Source: Escherichia sp. ESNIH1
GTDB taxonomy: Bacteria > Pseudomonadota > Gammaproteobacteria > Enterobacterales > Enterobacteriaceae
Length of the DNA stretch: 64,000 nucleotides
Assembly (NCBI GenBank): GCA_002918705.1
Contig: PQKR01000003.1
Coordinates: forward strand, 1 to 64,000
Reading direction: 5' to 3'
Positions 1-14,505 of this stretch are shown piece by piece. Position numbers and translations under genes: made by a program. The notes beneath the pieces were generated by a model that made no database searches, had not been told where the DNA came from, and saw only the letters and a program-made list of their open reading frames with translations. Position 1 is the stretch's first letter; each line of letters opens with the position of its first letter.

Positions 1-120
1 GGTATTGGTGCTATGATCGGCATCGCTCAGTCCGGTTGGTGGTTTTGGTTGGTTTGGCGATTGATCAGATCGCACAATCCGGGCTGAGTTCCCTTTCAGT
101 GATCTACTATTCCGCGCATC
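1..120. other. Unrecognised left edge of window
   Basis: The first frame on the plus strand is open from base 1 to a TGA at 85-87. It would encode the end of a tryptophan-rich, possibly membrane-associated peptide finishing RSHNPG. I do not recognise it. Recognisable yceJ sequence begins only at about 121, in a different frame, so the usual first ~34 codons of yceJ are not readable here. The segment could be a rearrangement junction, a diverged or frameshifted yceJ start, or sequence error. Confidence 0.3.
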
Positions 121-135
121 TATTTAGGCCTGTGG

Positions 136-600
136 ATGGTCACGCTGAGCTATTATGATGGCTGGTATCATCAGGCCCCCGAGCTGCATAAAAGCATCGG
201 CGTGTTGCTGATGATGGCGCTGGTGATCCGCCTGCTCTGGCGTCATCTCTCGCCGCCGCCCAAGGCGCTGACCTCTTACTCCCGGCTGACCCATGTCGCG
301 GCCATTGGCGCACATATCATCCTCTATGCGCTGCTGTTCGCTATTGTGATCAGCGGCTATCTGATTTCCACCGCGGACGGTAAACCCATCAGCGTATTTG
401 GCCTGTTTGAGATCCCGGCGACGCTGGCCGATGCGGGCGCCCAGGCCGATCTCGCAGGCTCCCTACATCTGTGGCTGGCATGGAGCGTGGTCATTCTCTC
501 CGTTGTGCACGCCCTGGCCGCCCTGAAACACCATTTTATTGATAAAGACGACACCCTCAAACGTATGCTGGGTAAATCGTCTCCTGACTCTGGAGCATAA
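136..600 (+). CDS. yceJ: Cytochrome b561-family membrane protein YceJ, N-terminus missing
   Basis: The 154 residues match the last four fifths of YceJ, a di-haem cytochrome b561 homologue of the inner membrane. Histidines sit in the helices expected to carry haem ([13 protein letters not shown] near residue 12, SLHLWLAW and [11 protein letters not shown] near the end). The E. coli protein is about 188 residues, so roughly 34 are lacking. The codons LGL before ATG 136 still match the family, but a stop lies in frame at 100-102. I therefore treat the gene as 5'-truncated or frameshifted; M136 is only the first in-frame ATG. The stop is one base before the yceI start, as expected for a yceJI operon. 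Confidence 0.75.
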   Translation: MVTLSYYDGWYHQAPELHKSIGVLLMMALVIRLLWRHLSPPPKALTSYSRLTHVAAIGAHIILYALLFAIVISGYLISTADGKPISVFGLFEIPATLADAGAQADLAGSLHLWLAWSVVILSVVHALAALKHHFIDKDDTLKRMLGKSSPDSGA

Positions 601-601
601 G

Positions 602-1177
602 ATGAAGAAAAACCTGCTGGCATTAACCTTTGGCGCGCTGCTGTTCACCACCGGTTCCGCCGTGGCCGCTGACTATAAAATTGATAAAGAGGGCCAGCAT
701 GCCTTCGTTAACTTCCGTATTCAGCATCTTGGCTACAGCTGGCTCTACGGCACCTTTAAAGACTTCGACGGCACATTTACCTTTGATGAGCAGGATCCTG
801 CTGCGGATAAGGTCAACGTTACCATCAATACCAACAGCGTCGATACTAACCATGCCGAGCGCGATAAACACCTGCGCAGCGCGGACTTCCTTAACGTAGC
901 GAAATTCCCGCAGGCGACCTTCGCCTCGACCGGGGTTAAGAAAGATGGCGACGAGCTGGATATCACCGGGAACCTGACCCTTAACGGCGTCACTAAGCCG
1001 GTTACCCTTGAGGCGAAGCTGATTGGTCAGGGTGACGATCCCTGGGGCGGCGTACGCGCTGGCTTTGAAGCGGAAGGTAAAATCAAGCTGAAGGACTTCA
1101 ATATCAATACCGATCTGGGTCCGGCATCGCAGGAAGTGGATCTGATCATCTCCGTCGAGGGCGTGCGCCAGAAATAG
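602..1177 (+). CDS. yceI: Periplasmic YceI-family lipocalin-like protein
   Basis: 191 residues with a clear Sec signal peptide ([15 protein letters not shown], cleavage near SAVAA-DY), then a YceI domain. This is a beta-barrel family whose members bind isoprenoid-type lipids in the periplasm. Family features include [20 protein letters not shown] near the start and [13 protein letters not shown] in the middle. The start follows the yceJ stop by one base, implying translational coupling and a shared mRNA. The family is induced by base and osmotic stress in E. coli, but the exact ligand here is unknown. Length matches E. coli YceI. Confidence 0.93.
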   Translation: MKKNLLALTFGALLFTTGSAVAADYKIDKEGQHAFVNFRIQHLGYSWLYGTFKDFDGTFTFDEQDPAADKVNVTINTNSVDTNHAERDKHLRSADFLNVAKFPQATFASTGVKKDGDELDITGNLTLNGVTKPVTLEAKLIGQGDDPWGGVRAGFEAEGKIKLKDFNINTDLGPASQEVDLIISVEGVRQK

Positions 1178-1227
1178 CGCCGCCTCGCGGACACCCTGCC
1201 GGGATCTCCCCCGGCAGGGTTGCACTC

Positions 1228-2277
1228 TTACTCGGGATCCGGAATGCCTAATTTGGTATTCAGGCGACCGCGGGATTTATTGAAAATCTTATTTCCGTTC
1301 TCACGTCCCGCCCGACGGCGACGCTGCTCCTCTTCCGGCAGCTCGCGCTCCGTCTGACACAGCTCGCTACAGCAGCCCTTGAACTTCTCCGCGCATGACG
1401 GACACTGAATGAACAGCAGATGGCAGCCGTCGTTCAGGCAGTTGGTATGGCTGTCGCAAGGCGTCCCGCACTGATGGCAGTGGGCAATGACATCCTCAGA
1501 GATGCGCTCTCCCATCCGCTCGTCAAAAACAAAGTTTTTACCGATGAAGCGTACCGGCAGACCCTGCTCCCGCGCCCGGCGTGCATACTCAATGATGCCG
1601 CCTTCGATATGCCAGACCTTATTGAAGCCGTTGTGCTTCATCCACGCGCTGGCCTTCTCACAACGGATGCCGCCGGTGCAGTACATAACGATTTTTTTAT
1701 CCTTATGCTCCTGCATCATGTCGACCGCCTTCGGCAGCTGCTCGCGGAAGGTATCCGCCGGGATCTCCAGCGCCCGCTCGAAATGCCCCACCTCATACTC
1801 ATAGTGGTTACGCATATCGATAAAGATCGCATCGGGATCGTCGAGCATGGCGTTAACTTCGGCAGCCTTCAGATACTCCCCAACGTCGCTGGCATCAAAG
1901 GTAGGATCGTCGATACCGTCCGCTACGATGCGGTCGCGTACTTTCATGCGCAGCACCCAGAACGATTTACCGTCGTCATCCAGGGCGACGTTCAGGCGCA
2001 GGCCGTCCAGCGCCGGATCAAAGGCGTAGAGGCAGGCACGCAGCGCATCGAACTGGCTCTCCGGGACGCTGATCTGGGCGTTGATGCCCTCATGGGCCAG
2101 ATAGACGCGGCCGAATACGTTCAGGGCGGTTAACGCCTTGTACAGCTCATCACGGGTGGCCTGCGGATCGACAATGGTAAAGTATTGATAGAATGAGACA
2201 GTGATGCGCGGCTCGGTTTCAGCGAGCATGCGCGCCTTCAGCTCCTCATTCGAAATGCGGTTGTGTAACACTGGCAT
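1228..2277 (-). CDS. trhO: tRNA uridine-34 hydroxylase TrhO (rhodanese family)
   Basis: About 349 residues, closely matching E. coli YceA/TrhO, which makes 5-hydroxyuridine at the wobble position of certain tRNAs. An N-terminal acylphosphatase-like domain precedes a rhodanese domain with active-site loop [12 protein letters not shown]. The C-terminal part is cysteine-rich ([20 protein letters not shown]), resembling metal binding, and ends in a basic tail. The start is placed at MPVLHNRIS, as in E. coli; an in-frame ATG six codons upstream (2295) is possible. It is divergent from lpxL, with ~127 bp between for both promoters. Confidence 0.92.
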   Translation of the reverse strand: MPVLHNRISNEELKARMLAETEPRITVSFYQYFTIVDPQATRDELYKALTALNVFGRVYLAHEGINAQISVPESQFDALRACLYAFDPALDGLRLNVALDDDGKSFWVLRMKVRDRIVADGIDDPTFDASDVGEYLKAAEVNAMLDDPDAIFIDMRNHYEYEVGHFERALEIPADTFREQLPKAVDMMQEHKDKKIVMYCTGGIRCEKASAWMKHNGFNKVWHIEGGIIEYARRAREQGLPVRFIGKNFVFDERMGERISEDVIAHCHQCGTPCDSHTNCLNDGCHLLFIQCPSCAEKFKGCCSELCQTERELPEEEQRRRRAGRENGNKIFNKSRGRLNTKLGIPDPE

Positions 2278-2404
2278 GGTGTACGTTTCCTGCAATCGGT
2301 GAATGATGAATTAAAATCGGGCAGCATCATAAAGCAAATACTGTTAATTTACATCCCTGGCGTTTACGTTACATTGCACACCGTAACGATCATAAGGAGA
2401 ACAG

Positions 2405-3346
2405 GTGTTGGAAAACAGGAAAGAGACAACGCATTTACCGCAATTTTCAGCAGCGTTGCTGCACCCCCGCTACTGGCTGACGTGGTTCGGCATTGGTTTT
2501 TTATGGCTTATTGTTCAGCTCCCCTATCCGATTCTCTACCGTCTGGGCTGTGGTTTAGGGCGGCTGGCAATGCGTTTTATGAAACGCCGTGTGCACGTCG
2601 CCACGCGCAACCTTGAGCTGTGCTTTCCTGATATGCCCCCTGACGAGCGCCACGCGCTGGTAGTAAAAAACTTTGAGTCTACCGGCATGGGTCTGCTGGA
2701 GACCGGCATGGCGTGGTTCTGGTCAAACAAACGCGTCGCTCGCTGGATGGAGGTCATTAACTTTGAGCCTGTTTATGAGCTGCAACGGCAAAAGCGCGGT
2801 ATCTTACTGATTGGTGTTCACTTTTTGACGCTGGAGCTAGGGGCGCGCATGTTTGGCATGCAGTCGCCGGGCATTGGCGTTTACCGTCCCAACGATAACC
2901 CGGTGATTGACTGGCTGCAAACCTGGGGCCGCCTGCGATCCAATAAAACCATGCTCGATCGCAAGGATCTGAAAGGGATGGTGAAGGCGCTGAAGAGCGG
3001 TGAAGTTGTCTGGTATGCGCCGGATCACGACTACGGCCCGCGCGCCAGCGTCTTCGTGCCGCTGTTCGCCGTCGATCAGGCCGCCACCACGTCAGGGACC
3101 TGGATGCTCTCGCGTCTCTCCGGTGCAGCGCTGGTTCCCTTTGTCCCGCGCCGCAAGCCGGACGGTAAAGGCTACGAGCTGGTGATGCTGGATCCCGAGC
3201 TGTCGCCGCCGCTGGACGATGCTGAAACCACCGCCGCCTGGATGAACAAGATTGTCGAGAAGTGCATTCTCATGGCGCCTGAGCAGTACATGTGGCTCCA
3301 CCGCCGCTTCAAAACCCGCCCCGAAGGCGTGCCCTCCCGCTATTGA
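2405..3346 (+). CDS. lpxL: Lipid A lauroyl acyltransferase LpxL
   Basis: 313 residues. The enzyme adds the secondary lauroyl chain to Kdo2-lipid IVA at the inner membrane. One N-terminal membrane segment (residues ~20-40) is followed by the acyltransferase fold. The HX4E catalytic motif is seen as HFLTLE, and the C-terminus [15 protein letters not shown] is diagnostic. The start is GTG 2405, five bases after a strong AAGGAG; the codon aligned to the E. coli ATG start is ACA here, so the protein has about seven extra N-terminal residues. mdtG, its usual E. coli neighbour, is absent downstream. Confidence 0.92.
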   Translation: MLENRKETTHLPQFSAALLHPRYWLTWFGIGFLWLIVQLPYPILYRLGCGLGRLAMRFMKRRVHVATRNLELCFPDMPPDERHALVVKNFESTGMGLLETGMAWFWSNKRVARWMEVINFEPVYELQRQKRGILLIGVHFLTLELGARMFGMQSPGIGVYRPNDNPVIDWLQTWGRLRSNKTMLDRKDLKGMVKALKSGEVVWYAPDHDYGPRASVFVPLFAVDQAATTSGTWMLSRLSGAALVPFVPRRKPDGKGYELVMLDPELSPPLDDAETTAAWMNKIVEKCILMAPEQYMWLHRRFKTRPEGVPSRY

Positions 3347-3363
3347 TTATTGCGTTGCGTAAC

Positions 3364-3392
3364 GCCGGATGGTGGCTAACGCCCTATCCGGC
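3364..3392. repeat. REP palindrome after lpxL
   Basis: GCCGGAT at 3364 pairs with ATCCGGC ending at 3392 around the internal sequence GGTGGCTAACGCCCT. This is a typical enterobacterial REP unit in the lpxL-msyB gap, where it may act in mRNA 3'-end stabilisation. Confidence 0.8.
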
Positions 3393-3503
3393 CTACGGAT
3401 CACCGCGCCTGCCTGTGAATTATTTTCCGCAATCATCCTTGTAAAATCTCAGATTCAACTATTCTTTCCCTGAACAACATGTCAATTTCACAGGGAGAAA
3501 CCA

Positions 3504-3878
3504 ATGACCATGTACGCCACGCTGGAAGAAGCCATTGATGCTGCTCGTGAAGAGTTTTTGGCCAATAGTCCGGAGCTGGACGAAGAGAGCGCCAATATTC
3601 AGCAGTTTAATATGCAGAAGTATGTGCTACAGGATGGCGAGATCATGTGGCAGGTGGAATTTTTTGCCGATGAGGGCGAGGACGGGGAGTGTCTGCCTTT
3701 GCTGACCGGCGAAGCCGCGCAGAGCGTTTTCGACGGTGACTTTGATGAGATCGAGCTGCGTCAGGAGTGGCTGGAGGAGAATACCCTCCACGAGTGGGAT
3801 GAAGGTGAATATCAGCTTCAGCCGCCGCTGGATACCGAAGAGGGTCGTACCGCAGCGGACGAGTGGGACGAGCGTTAA
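3504..3878 (+). CDS. msyB: Acidic protein MsyB
   Basis: 124 residues, very acidic throughout (FFADEGEDGECLP, LEENTLHEWDEGEYQL, C-terminus DEWDER). It is near identical in length and sequence to E. coli MsyB, a multicopy suppressor of secY/secA defects whose molecular role is unsettled. AGGGAGAAACC precedes the ATG. It converges with yceK with no bases between the two stop codons. Confidence 0.92.
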   Translation: MTMYATLEEAIDAAREEFLANSPELDEESANIQQFNMQKYVLQDGEIMWQVEFFADEGEDGECLPLLTGEAAQSVFDGDFDEIELRQEWLEENTLHEWDEGEYQLQPPLDTEEGRTAADEWDER

Positions 3879-4106
3879 TTACTCGTAGGGACCATGATGC
3901 GCATCAATAGGCAGCAGAAGCGTATCAAAGACCAGCGAGAACGGGAGATCCAGCACGGTGAGGTAGCGCCACTTTGAGTCGCGCACGTCCCACTGTACGC
4001 CGGGGTAGTACTGGTTTCCATGACCCTGCCCCGGAATAGTACGACTGATAATGCTGCCGCAGCCGCTAAGCAGCATCGCCATTATCACCACAGTGATTAC
4101 TCGCAT
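3879..4106 (-). CDS. yceK: Lipoprotein YceK
   Basis: 75 residues with lipobox LLSGC at about residue 16, so an acylated lipoprotein, followed by a family-typical body ending LLLPIDAHHGPYE. The start is chosen at the second in-frame ATG because GAGGAG precedes it by four bases and the length then equals E. coli YceK; the upstream ATG (4118) would make that Shine-Dalgarno coding. Function unknown; it is reported to be under envelope-stress control in E. coli. Confidence 0.88.
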   Translation of the reverse strand: MRVITVVIMAMLLSGCGSIISRTIPGQGHGNQYYPGVQWDVRDSKWRYLTVLDLPFSLVFDTLLLPIDAHHGPYE

Positions 4107-4118
4107 ACTTCTCCTCAT

Positions 4119-4150
4119 AAAAAAATACCGGCTGCGAGGCCGGTATTGAT
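4119..4150 (-). terminator. Rho-independent terminator after opgGH
   Basis: On the minus strand ATACCGGC and GCCGGTAT form an eight-base stem around CTCGCA, followed by a run of Ts. It lies just upstream of yceK and downstream of opgH, so it should end the opgGH transcript. Confidence 0.75.
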
Positions 4151-4152
4151 TT

Positions 4153-4220
4153 GCCGGGTGGCGCTACGCTTACCCGGCCTACGTACTCTGTAGGCCCGTG
4201 CAAGCGCAGCGCCGCCGGGC
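4153..4220. repeat. Pair of inverted REP elements (BIME)
   Basis: One REP palindrome spans 4153-4178 (GCCGGGTGG ... CCCGGC). A second, inverted unit runs to 4220 and touches the opgH stop codon. Together they form a typical bacterial interspersed mosaic element in a 3' region. Confidence 0.75.
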
Positions 4221-8334
<4,114 letters not shown>

Positions 8335-8527
8335 TCAGGCAATCCGACAACCTAATCCCCGCTTTGTTCAGCCGCTGGCTCAGTAGATAAGCAAATAAAA
8401 GCAACACCTTGCCAATTGCGCGTTTATCCTGGAGACAGGCCGCCACGCTTAGTGTAGGGTTGCCAACGAATGTAATCATAACTGGCCTTAGGGATAAGAC
8501 GATAAGTCTGATATTGCACGGAGTGAT

Positions 8528-9688
8528 ATGCGTAAAATACCCGTACAGCGCGAGTACTTTCTGGACTCCATTCGCGCATGGCTAATGCTGTTAGGCATCC
8601 CTTTTCATATCTCCCTTATCTACTCAAGCCACGTCTGGCATGTGAACAGCGCGACGCCTTCGTGGTGGCTGACCCTGTTTAATGACTTTATCCACGCCTT
8701 TCGGATGCAGGTTTTCTTTGTTATCTCAGGCTATTTCTCTTATATGCTCTATCTGCGCTACCCCATAAAGCGCTGGTGGAAAGTGCGCGTTGAACGCGTG
8801 GGCATTCCCATGTTGACCGCTATCCCGCTGTTAACGCTGCCGCAGTTTCTCATGTTGCAACACGTTAAAGGCAAGGGCGAGAGCTGGCATACCCTCTCCC
8901 TTTACGACAAGTATAATACCTTAGTGTGGGATCTGGTTTCCCACCTCTGGTTTTTACTGGTGCTGGTGGTGCTGACCACGCTTGGGCTGGTGCTGTTTCG
9001 TAAGCTTAAGCAGGCGGCTGCGGCTAATCCGGACGCGCTGCTAAGCCAGCTAACCCTGCCAAAGCTGACGCTGCTGTTCCTGCTGCTTGGCGTACTGTAT
9101 GGCGCGCTTCGCCGCACGCTGCTGGTTCTCTATCCCCCTATTCTCAGCGACGGCCTGTTTAACTTTGCCGTTATGCAGACATTATTCTACCTGCCGTTTT
9201 TTGTGCTGGGGGCGCTGACCTTTATTACGCCTCGGCTCAAAGCGCTCTTTACCACGCCGTCATGGGGCTGCACTCTGGGCGCGGCGCTGGCTTTCGTGGC
9301 CTATCTGCTTAACCAGCGCTACGGCAGCGGCGATGCATGGATGTACGAGACTGAAAGCGTCATTACGATGGTGATGGGGCTGTGGATGGTAAACGTGGTC
9401 TTCTCACTGGGACATCGCCTGCTCAACTTCCAGTCGGCCCGTGTGACTTACTTCGTCAATGCATCACTGTTTATCTATCTGGTGCACCACCCGCTGACGC
9501 TGCTCTTTGGCGCATGGATCACGCCGCATATTCACTCCAATACGCTGGGCTTTATCTGCGGCCTGATCTTTGTGGTGGGCTGCGCGATTGCGCTCTATGA
9601 AGTGCATTTGCGTATTCCGCTGCTGCGTTTTCTCTTCTCCGGCAAGCCAGAGGCGAATAAAGCGCAGCCAAAAGAGGTGCGAAACTAG
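8528..9688 (+). CDS. mdoC: Glucans biosynthesis protein C (succinyltransferase)
   Basis: 386 residues of an acyltransferase-3 family integral membrane protein that succinylates osmoregulated periplasmic glucans. About ten hydrophobic segments are visible, with the family N-terminus [18 protein letters not shown] containing the conserved Arg/Asp pair. The length is like E. coli MdoC (385). It is transcribed away from opgGH, the usual divergent arrangement. Confidence 0.94.
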   Translation: MRKIPVQREYFLDSIRAWLMLLGIPFHISLIYSSHVWHVNSATPSWWLTLFNDFIHAFRMQVFFVISGYFSYMLYLRYPIKRWWKVRVERVGIPMLTAIPLLTLPQFLMLQHVKGKGESWHTLSLYDKYNTLVWDLVSHLWFLLVLVVLTTLGLVLFRKLKQAAAANPDALLSQLTLPKLTLLFLLLGVLYGALRRTLLVLYPPILSDGLFNFAVMQTLFYLPFFVLGALTFITPRLKALFTTPSWGCTLGAALAFVAYLLNQRYGSGDAWMYETESVITMVMGLWMVNVVFSLGHRLLNFQSARVTYFVNASLFIYLVHHPLTLLFGAWITPHIHSNTLGFICGLIFVVGCAIALYEVHLRIPLLRFLFSGKPEANKAQPKEVRN

Positions 9689-9689
9689 T

Positions 9690-11129
9690 TTAGAGGAGCC
9701 ACTCTACCGGCAGCCGGGAGGCTAATCGCACCAGCATCCGCTGCCAGAAGCGCGTTTTCGGCTCCTTCTTTAATACCTGCTCTTGGCCGTCATGGGTGTC
9801 GATCCAGTTGATTCGCCCCCAGCGGTCAAGACGCAGCTCCCATGCCGCATCGCGCTGGCTCTGCTGAAAACGTTTATGGATCACCTTCGCCAGCGGCTCG
9901 CTCTCGATCACAAAACCCATCTCGGTGTTGAGCATGGCCGAGCGGGGGTCGAAGTTAAACGAGCCGATAAATACCTTTCGACCATCAATGCTAAAGGTTT
10001 TAGCGTGCAGGCTGGAACCAGAGTTACCCGTCAGGCCGCGATCGTGAATATGTCGGCCACCTTCGCGGGTGGGTTTTAGCTCATACAGGGCCACGCCGTG
10101 GCGCAGCAGCTTTTTACGCCAGCGCGCATAGCCAGCGTGCACCACAGCCACATCGTTCGCGGCCAGCGAGTTGGTCAGGATGGCAATTTTCACCCCCTTG
10201 CGTACCATCTGCAGCAGCTGCGCGACCCCGGCACGGGTCGGGACAAAATAGGCGGAGATAATATCGATCTGCTCCTGCGGCATCCCCATTACCTTCACCA
10301 GACGCTGCGGCAGCAGAGTATGCTCACGCGCCCTGCCCTGCCCCTTGCGCGGATCGTCGCTTAACAGGCGAGTTTTGGCCCACAGCATAGGCAGCGTTCC
10401 CGCCTCTAGTTGGGTGGAAAACTGGGTGGTTTCAAGCTTGGAGAGGTAGCGCCGCGCCGTCTCATCGTTATACCAGGACTCGGGAACCTGAATCTGGCCG
10501 TCGATATCGTCATCTTCAATATCGAGTACCTTTTGCAACGTAGAGACCGACTGGCAGTTCCAGTAACGTTCAAAATCAGCCACCACATCGCTCACTACCG
10601 GGCCAATCGCCAGCACGTCAAGATCGGAGAAAAGCGGCTGCTCCCCTGCGCCAAAATAGGCATCGCCGATATTTCTGCCGCCAACGATGGTCACCTCTCC
10701 GTCCGCAGTGAAGCTTTTATTGTGCATCCGCCGGTTCAGGCGAGCAAAGTCGGTAAGGTAACCCAGCGCTCGGAAGAGGCGAAACGAAAAGGGATTAAAG
10801 AGACGGACATCGATGTTGGCATGGGCATTTAGCTTGCGCAGGATACCATCCAGCCCTTGGGTATTGTTGTCGTCCAGCAGCAGGCGGATCGTCACGCCAC
10901 GCCGGGCCGCCTTAAGCAGCTGGGACAGCAGCAGCCGTCCGGACATATCGTCTTCCCAGATATAGTACTGAATATCCAGGGTACGCTCGGCCATCTCAAT
11001 CAGCCGATAGCGAGCGGCAAAGGCATCAAGACTATCATCCAGCGCCAGGATGCCGCACGCGTCGGGATGGGCCGCACGGGCGGGGGCGATAGCGCGCCCC
11101 AGCCGCGTACTATGCGTCTGGTTCGTCAC
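9690..11129 (-). CDS. clsC: Cardiolipin synthase C
   Basis: A phospholipase D superfamily enzyme making cardiolipin from phosphatidylethanolamine and phosphatidylglycerol. Two HKD motifs are visible: [19 protein letters not shown] in the N-terminal half and [19 protein letters not shown] in the C-terminal half. The C-terminus [11 protein letters not shown] matches E. coli. The start is uncertain. GTG 11129 gives 479 residues, close to E. coli (473), and overlaps ymdB by 20 bases; in-frame ATGs at 11171 and 11201 would extend it. The ymdB overlap fits the ymdB-clsC operon, in which YmdB modulates ClsC. Confidence 0.9.
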   Translation of the reverse strand: MTNQTHSTRLGRAIAPARAAHPDACGILALDDSLDAFAARYRLIEMAERTLDIQYYIWEDDMSGRLLLSQLLKAARRGVTIRLLLDDNNTQGLDGILRKLNAHANIDVRLFNPFSFRLFRALGYLTDFARLNRRMHNKSFTADGEVTIVGGRNIGDAYFGAGEQPLFSDLDVLAIGPVVSDVVADFERYWNCQSVSTLQKVLDIEDDDIDGQIQVPESWYNDETARRYLSKLETTQFSTQLEAGTLPMLWAKTRLLSDDPRKGQGRAREHTLLPQRLVKVMGMPQEQIDIISAYFVPTRAGVAQLLQMVRKGVKIAILTNSLAANDVAVVHAGYARWRKKLLRHGVALYELKPTREGGRHIHDRGLTGNSGSSLHAKTFSIDGRKVFIGSFNFDPRSAMLNTEMGFVIESEPLAKVIHKRFQQSQRDAAWELRLDRWGRINWIDTHDGQEQVLKKEPKTRFWQRMLVRLASRLPVEWLL

Positions 11130-11652
11130 CCTGCTGGGTAAGGAGTCGTTGATAAAGCCGGGCATTTTCATCGTCATAACAGACAAAGTATACCTGACCA
11201 ATTGAAGGATGCCGGGTTAGATAATCCGAAACCGTAGCGACAGCGATCTCTGCCGCGGCAGGTTTAGGGAAACCATATATGCCGGTGCTGATGGCGGGAA
11301 ACGCCACCGAGTGATAACCATTGGCTTCGGCCAGCTTCAGACTATTACGGTAGGCATCTTCCAGCAGCCGCTGCTCATGGTCCTCGCCGCCGCGCCAGAT
11401 AGGCCCTACGGTGTGGATCACTGCCTTCGCGGGTAGCGCCCCGGCAAGGGTAATGACCGCATGGCCCGGTGGACACTCCCCCTGCTGCTCCCGCACGGCT
11501 TTACAGGCGGCCAGCAGCGCTGGCCCGGCGGCACGGTGGATAGCGCCATCAACGCCGCCCCCGCCCATTAAGGAGGGGTTAGCCGCATTGACAATGACAT
11601 CGACCTGTAAAGTCGTGATGTCACCCTGAATAACCTCCATACGCGATTGCAT
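11110..11652 (-). CDS. ymdB: O-acetyl-ADP-ribose deacetylase YmdB (macrodomain)
   Basis: 180 residues, a single macrodomain. Family motifs are [19 protein letters not shown] at residues ~19-37, [10 protein letters not shown], and the phosphate loop [10 protein letters not shown]. In E. coli it deacetylates O-acetyl-ADP-ribose and inhibits RNase III, linking it to stress-mRNA processing and biofilm. The start at 11652 (MQSRMEV) matches the family length (177 in E. coli). Its 3' end overlaps clsC. Confidence 0.94.
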   Translation of the reverse strand: MQSRMEVIQGDITTLQVDVIVNAANPSLMGGGGVDGAIHRAAGPALLAACKAVREQQGECPPGHAVITLAGALPAKAVIHTVGPIWRGGEDHEQRLLEDAYRNSLKLAEANGYHSVAFPAISTGIYGFPKPAAAEIAVATVSDYLTRHPSIGQVYFVCYDDENARLYQRLLTQQGDEPDA

Positions 11653-11782
11653 ATTTGCCTCTCTTATCTCATCGCTTTCAACTAAGTGTATAGCAGGGTG
11701 TGGCAGGCGGGAGAAATTACACAGCGCTCGGTCAGGCACTATAGCGATACAGCAGATTGATTTTACACCAGATATTGCTGCG

Positions 11783-12106
11783 TTATTGTTCAGCTGGCCA
11801 CTGCTGCACGAGATGCAGGGCATCTCCGTCAGTCACGGTAACCACCACTTTGACCGTGTCTTTTGGTGAGATATTCATGCTCAGGCGAGCAAGTTTGGTT
11901 GGCTGGTTGGCTTGCAGGCTCAGCGTCTTTCGCTGCTGCGTATTGCTCTGCCCGCTTACGCCCGCATGGACGGTAAGGATCTGGATCTGACATACACAAG
12001 GCTGATTTACTACGACCTGGGGGGTAATAGTATAGATATCCTGCTGCCGCTCGGTCAGGAAAGTGATCTGGCTGGCCATGACGGCAGCTAAGAGGAAGGG
12101 GTGCAT
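11783..12106 (-). CDS. csgC: Curli assembly inhibitor CsgC
   Basis: 107 residues with a short signal peptide and an Ig-like body containing the CVC (CXC) motif of the family near residue 37. CsgC is a periplasmic chaperone-like inhibitor that stops CsgA from forming amyloid before export. The sequence is diverged from E. coli, but spacing, length and position after csgA are conserved. A terminator hairpin between csgA and csgC should lower its expression relative to csgBA. Confidence 0.9.
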   Translation of the reverse strand: MHPFLLAAVMASQITFLTERQQDIYTITPQVVVNQPCVCQIQILTVHAGVSGQSNTQQRKTLSLQANQPTKLARLSMNISPKDTVKVVVTVTDGDALHLVQQWPAEQ

Positions 12107-12118
12107 AGCGACCTCCTG

Positions 12119-12152
12119 ATAAAAAAACAGGGCCGAAGCCCTGTTTTTTCGT
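12119..12152 (-). terminator. Terminator between csgA and csgC
   Basis: AACAGGGC and GCCCTGTT form a stem around a four-base loop (CGAA or TTCG), with A/T runs on both sides, so it could work in both directions. It follows csgA and probably attenuates read-through into csgC. Confidence 0.85.
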
Positions 12153-12163
12153 ACCAGATAGAG

Positions 12164-12598
12164 TTAGTACTGGTTAGCCGTTGCGTTGTTGCCGTAGCCA
12201 ACCTGACGTACTTCTACGTAAGACTGAGACGCAGTCTGGTTAACCAGCGCGCCGTTAGCGGTACCGTACTGACGTACGTCGATATCAGAGTGGCGGCTGT
12301 TCCACTGGTCGATAGTGGCATTGTTACGAGAACCGTTCTGTGACAGGGTAATTGAGCTGTCGTCAGAACCCTGGCCAACGTCTGCGGCGTTACGTGAGCC
12401 ATGTTGAGTCACGGTCAGATCGGAGTCACGAGCATCGGTCTGCAGAGCCAGCGCGGAGTTGTTGCTACCGTACTGGAAAATGCTTAATTCAGAGTTCGGG
12501 CCGCCGTAGCTGCCGCCACCATATTGACCAACGGAACCTGCGAAAGCGCTGCCTGAAATAACGATCGCTGCCAATGCTGCCACTTTAATGAATTTCAT
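12164..12598 (-). CDS. csgA: Major curlin subunit CsgA
   Basis: 144 residues with signal peptide (cleavage near SAFAG), a glycine-rich N-terminal secretion signal (GQYGGGSYGG), then five imperfect curlin repeats with the Ser-X5-Gln-X-Gly-X-Asn-X-Ala-X3-Gln spacing (for example SELSIFQYGSNNSALALQ and SDLTVTQHGSRNAADVGQ). It polymerises outside the cell into amyloid curli fibres. Second gene of csgBAC. Confidence 0.96.
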   Translation of the reverse strand: MKFIKVAALAAIVISGSAFAGSVGQYGGGSYGGPNSELSIFQYGSNNSALALQTDARDSDLTVTQHGSRNAADVGQGSDDSSITLSQNGSRNNATIDQWNSRHSDIDVRQYGTANGALVNQTASQSYVEVRQVGYGNNATANQY

Positions 12599-12640
12599 GG
12601 TTAACTCCCATCGGATTGATTTATTTGATTCACAATGGAT

Positions 12641-13096
12641 TTAGCGTTGAATAACGCGAATAGCCATTTGTGATTGCCTCTGCACTACAACTGCCGTTTT
12701 TTGCGTACCATACTGAGTAATATTCGCTTTGTTACCCGAACCTTTCTGAATAATCATTGCGGTATTACCGTATGAACCTTGCGTTATACTCGCGTCATTA
12801 GCACTGCCTGACTGATCGATATAAGCAAAGTTATAGCCTCCTGCCTGATCAATCTTTGCCCGGTTACTCGCCCCTTCCTGAGAGATAACCGCGTGCATTT
12901 TAGATCCGTCCTGACGTAGCTGGGCGCTATTATTGGTACCATCCTGGCCAATTATCGCAGCCTGATTGTAAGACGTTTTACTCAATTCATTTACCGCGAA
13001 GTTATATTCTGATACAGCCAGATCATAACTTGACGCGGCGGCTATCCCAGGCGCACCCAGCATTGTTAACACCATAATCAACGATCTGTTTTTCAT
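12641..13096 (-). CDS. csgB: Curlin nucleator CsgB
   Basis: 151 residues with signal peptide and five curlin repeats (NQAAIIGQDGTNNSAQLRQ and following). The last repeat is basic and poor in the amyloid Gln/Asn ladder (VVVQRQSQMAIRVIQR), as in E. coli CsgB, where this part anchors it to the cell surface. It nucleates CsgA polymerisation. First gene of csgBAC, divergent from csgD. Confidence 0.95.
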   Translation of the reverse strand: MKNRSLIMVLTMLGAPGIAAASSYDLAVSEYNFAVNELSKTSYNQAAIIGQDGTNNSAQLRQDGSKMHAVISQEGASNRAKIDQAGGYNFAYIDQSGSANDASITQGSYGNTAMIIQKGSGNKANITQYGTQKTAVVVQRQSQMAIRVIQR

Positions 13097-13850
13097 GTTG
13101 TCACCTGGACCTGGTTTATTCTCATTGATGAATATTGTGCCCCGCTGTAATTAACGTATTTTTACATCCGTTAACGCTGCGTTACGGAAAACAGTATGTG
13201 ACGGTAAATATTAATAATATCTCACCCGCCAGTGGTATTTTTATCTCTATGTTCACCTTAAAGTGCTAACCGTCTAATAAAAGGACGGATGATGTATAGA
13301 ATAAATTCTGCCACGTCCGTTTGGTACAGGTTTGGGCGTTATAACAACCAGAACTGAGTTATGTCCCGCTAGCAGCGTTTTAGCGGTAGGCGTAAAAATT
13401 TTGTGGCTTTGCGATCATCAAAGCAAATTTTTCTATCCCCTTCTCTGTTTTGATAACCCGCCCCTATAAATTATCGTCGTGTAAAAAAACTGTCATCCGA
13501 GCAAAGAAGATATATATCCTTTAAAATCATTAACTTAAAATAATTTGTATGATTTTTAAATGTGATGCAAAAGTATTAGTTTGTACAACTTTTCCGTAGA
13601 AATTAAACATTCAAAAACGCACAAAATAACATTTTAAAATTTATTTTTACATTTTGTTACATGTTTAACACTTGATTTAAGATTGGTAATAGCTAGATTG
13701 AAATCAGCAGTATGTTTGAGTTTTTGTTAAATTTTGCCCATAGGGCTCACTCTTATTGATTACACACAGCAGTGCAACATCTGTCAGTACTTCTGGATAC
13801 CCAGTAAAACCTGGGGAAAAAGACAGGTGTACCAACAAGCGGGGTTTATT
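13097..13850. promoter_or_regulatory. csgB-csgD intergenic control region
   Basis: A 754-bp AT-rich gene-free region, the same length class as the E. coli curli control region. On the csgD side the sequence 13646-13697 is almost that of E. coli: an OmpR-type box (TTTACATTTTGTTACATG) followed by the csgD promoter around TAATAGCTAGA. The csgD leader from there to ATG 13851 is long (~150 nt), as in E. coli, where it is a hub for small RNAs. On the csgB side there is a CsgD-type box. Confidence 0.85.
13218..13228 (-). promoter_or_regulatory. CsgD binding box upstream of csgBA
   Basis: The minus strand reads CGGGTGAGATA, matching the remembered CsgD consensus CGGGKGAGNKA. It lies ~122 bp upstream of the csgB start in the expected orientation. 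Confidence 0.55.
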
Positions 13851-14501
13851 ATGTTTAATGAAGTCCAGAGTTTTCAAAGTCAGTCTATTCTGTTGATTAC
13901 TAAACCTTCCTTACAGGCTGCTGCATTACTGCAGCATCTGAAGCAGTCCCTCTCTCTTTCTGGGAAAGTGCATAATATTCAACGTTCTCTGGATGATATA
14001 TCGCCCGGAAGCGTGATTCTGTTCGACATGATGGAGGCGGATAAAAAGCTGATCCATTACTGGCAGGACAATTTAGGCAGGAAAAACAACGCAGTTAAGC
14101 TGTTATTGCTAAATACGTCAGACGAATACCCGTTCCGTGACATAGAGAGCTGGCCGCACATCAACGGCGTTTTCTATGTGACGGAAGATCAGTCCCGGGT
14201 GGTTGATGGCTTGCTTAGCGTGCAGCGCGGCGAGTGCTACTTCTCCCAGAAGCTGGCCAGCTATCTCATTACCCACTCCGGCAACTACCGCTACAACAGC
14301 TCCGAAGCCGCGCTGCTTACGCACCGGGAGAAGGAGATCCTTAATAAGCTGCGAATCGGTGCATCGAATAATGAGATTGCCCGCTCGCTGTTTATTAGCG
14401 AAAACACGGTCAAAACCCATCTCTACAATCTTTTCAAGAAGATATCTGTAAAAAACCGTACGCAGGCCGTCTCCTGGGCTAACGATAACCTCAGGCGATA
14501 A
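13851..14501 (+). CDS. csgD: Biofilm master regulator CsgD
   Basis: 216 residues. An N-terminal receiver-like domain lacking canonical phospho-acceptors is followed by a LuxR-type helix-turn-helix ([19 protein letters not shown], then [19 protein letters not shown]) at about 150-205. It activates csgBAC and cellulose/biofilm functions. The start MFNEVQS matches E. coli and gives the same length; an in-frame ATG far upstream (13734) is not used by the family. csgEFG follow closely. Confidence 0.96.
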   Translation: MFNEVQSFQSQSILLITKPSLQAAALLQHLKQSLSLSGKVHNIQRSLDDISPGSVILFDMMEADKKLIHYWQDNLGRKNNAVKLLLLNTSDEYPFRDIESWPHINGVFYVTEDQSRVVDGLLSVQRGECYFSQKLASYLITHSGNYRYNSSEAALLTHREKEILNKLRIGASNNEIARSLFISENTVKTHLYNLFKKISVKNRTQAVSWANDNLRR

Positions 14502-14505
14502 CGCC

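Noticed and set aside
1420-2133. 237-codon plus frame opposite trhO
   Set aside because: Antisense shadow of a conserved gene.
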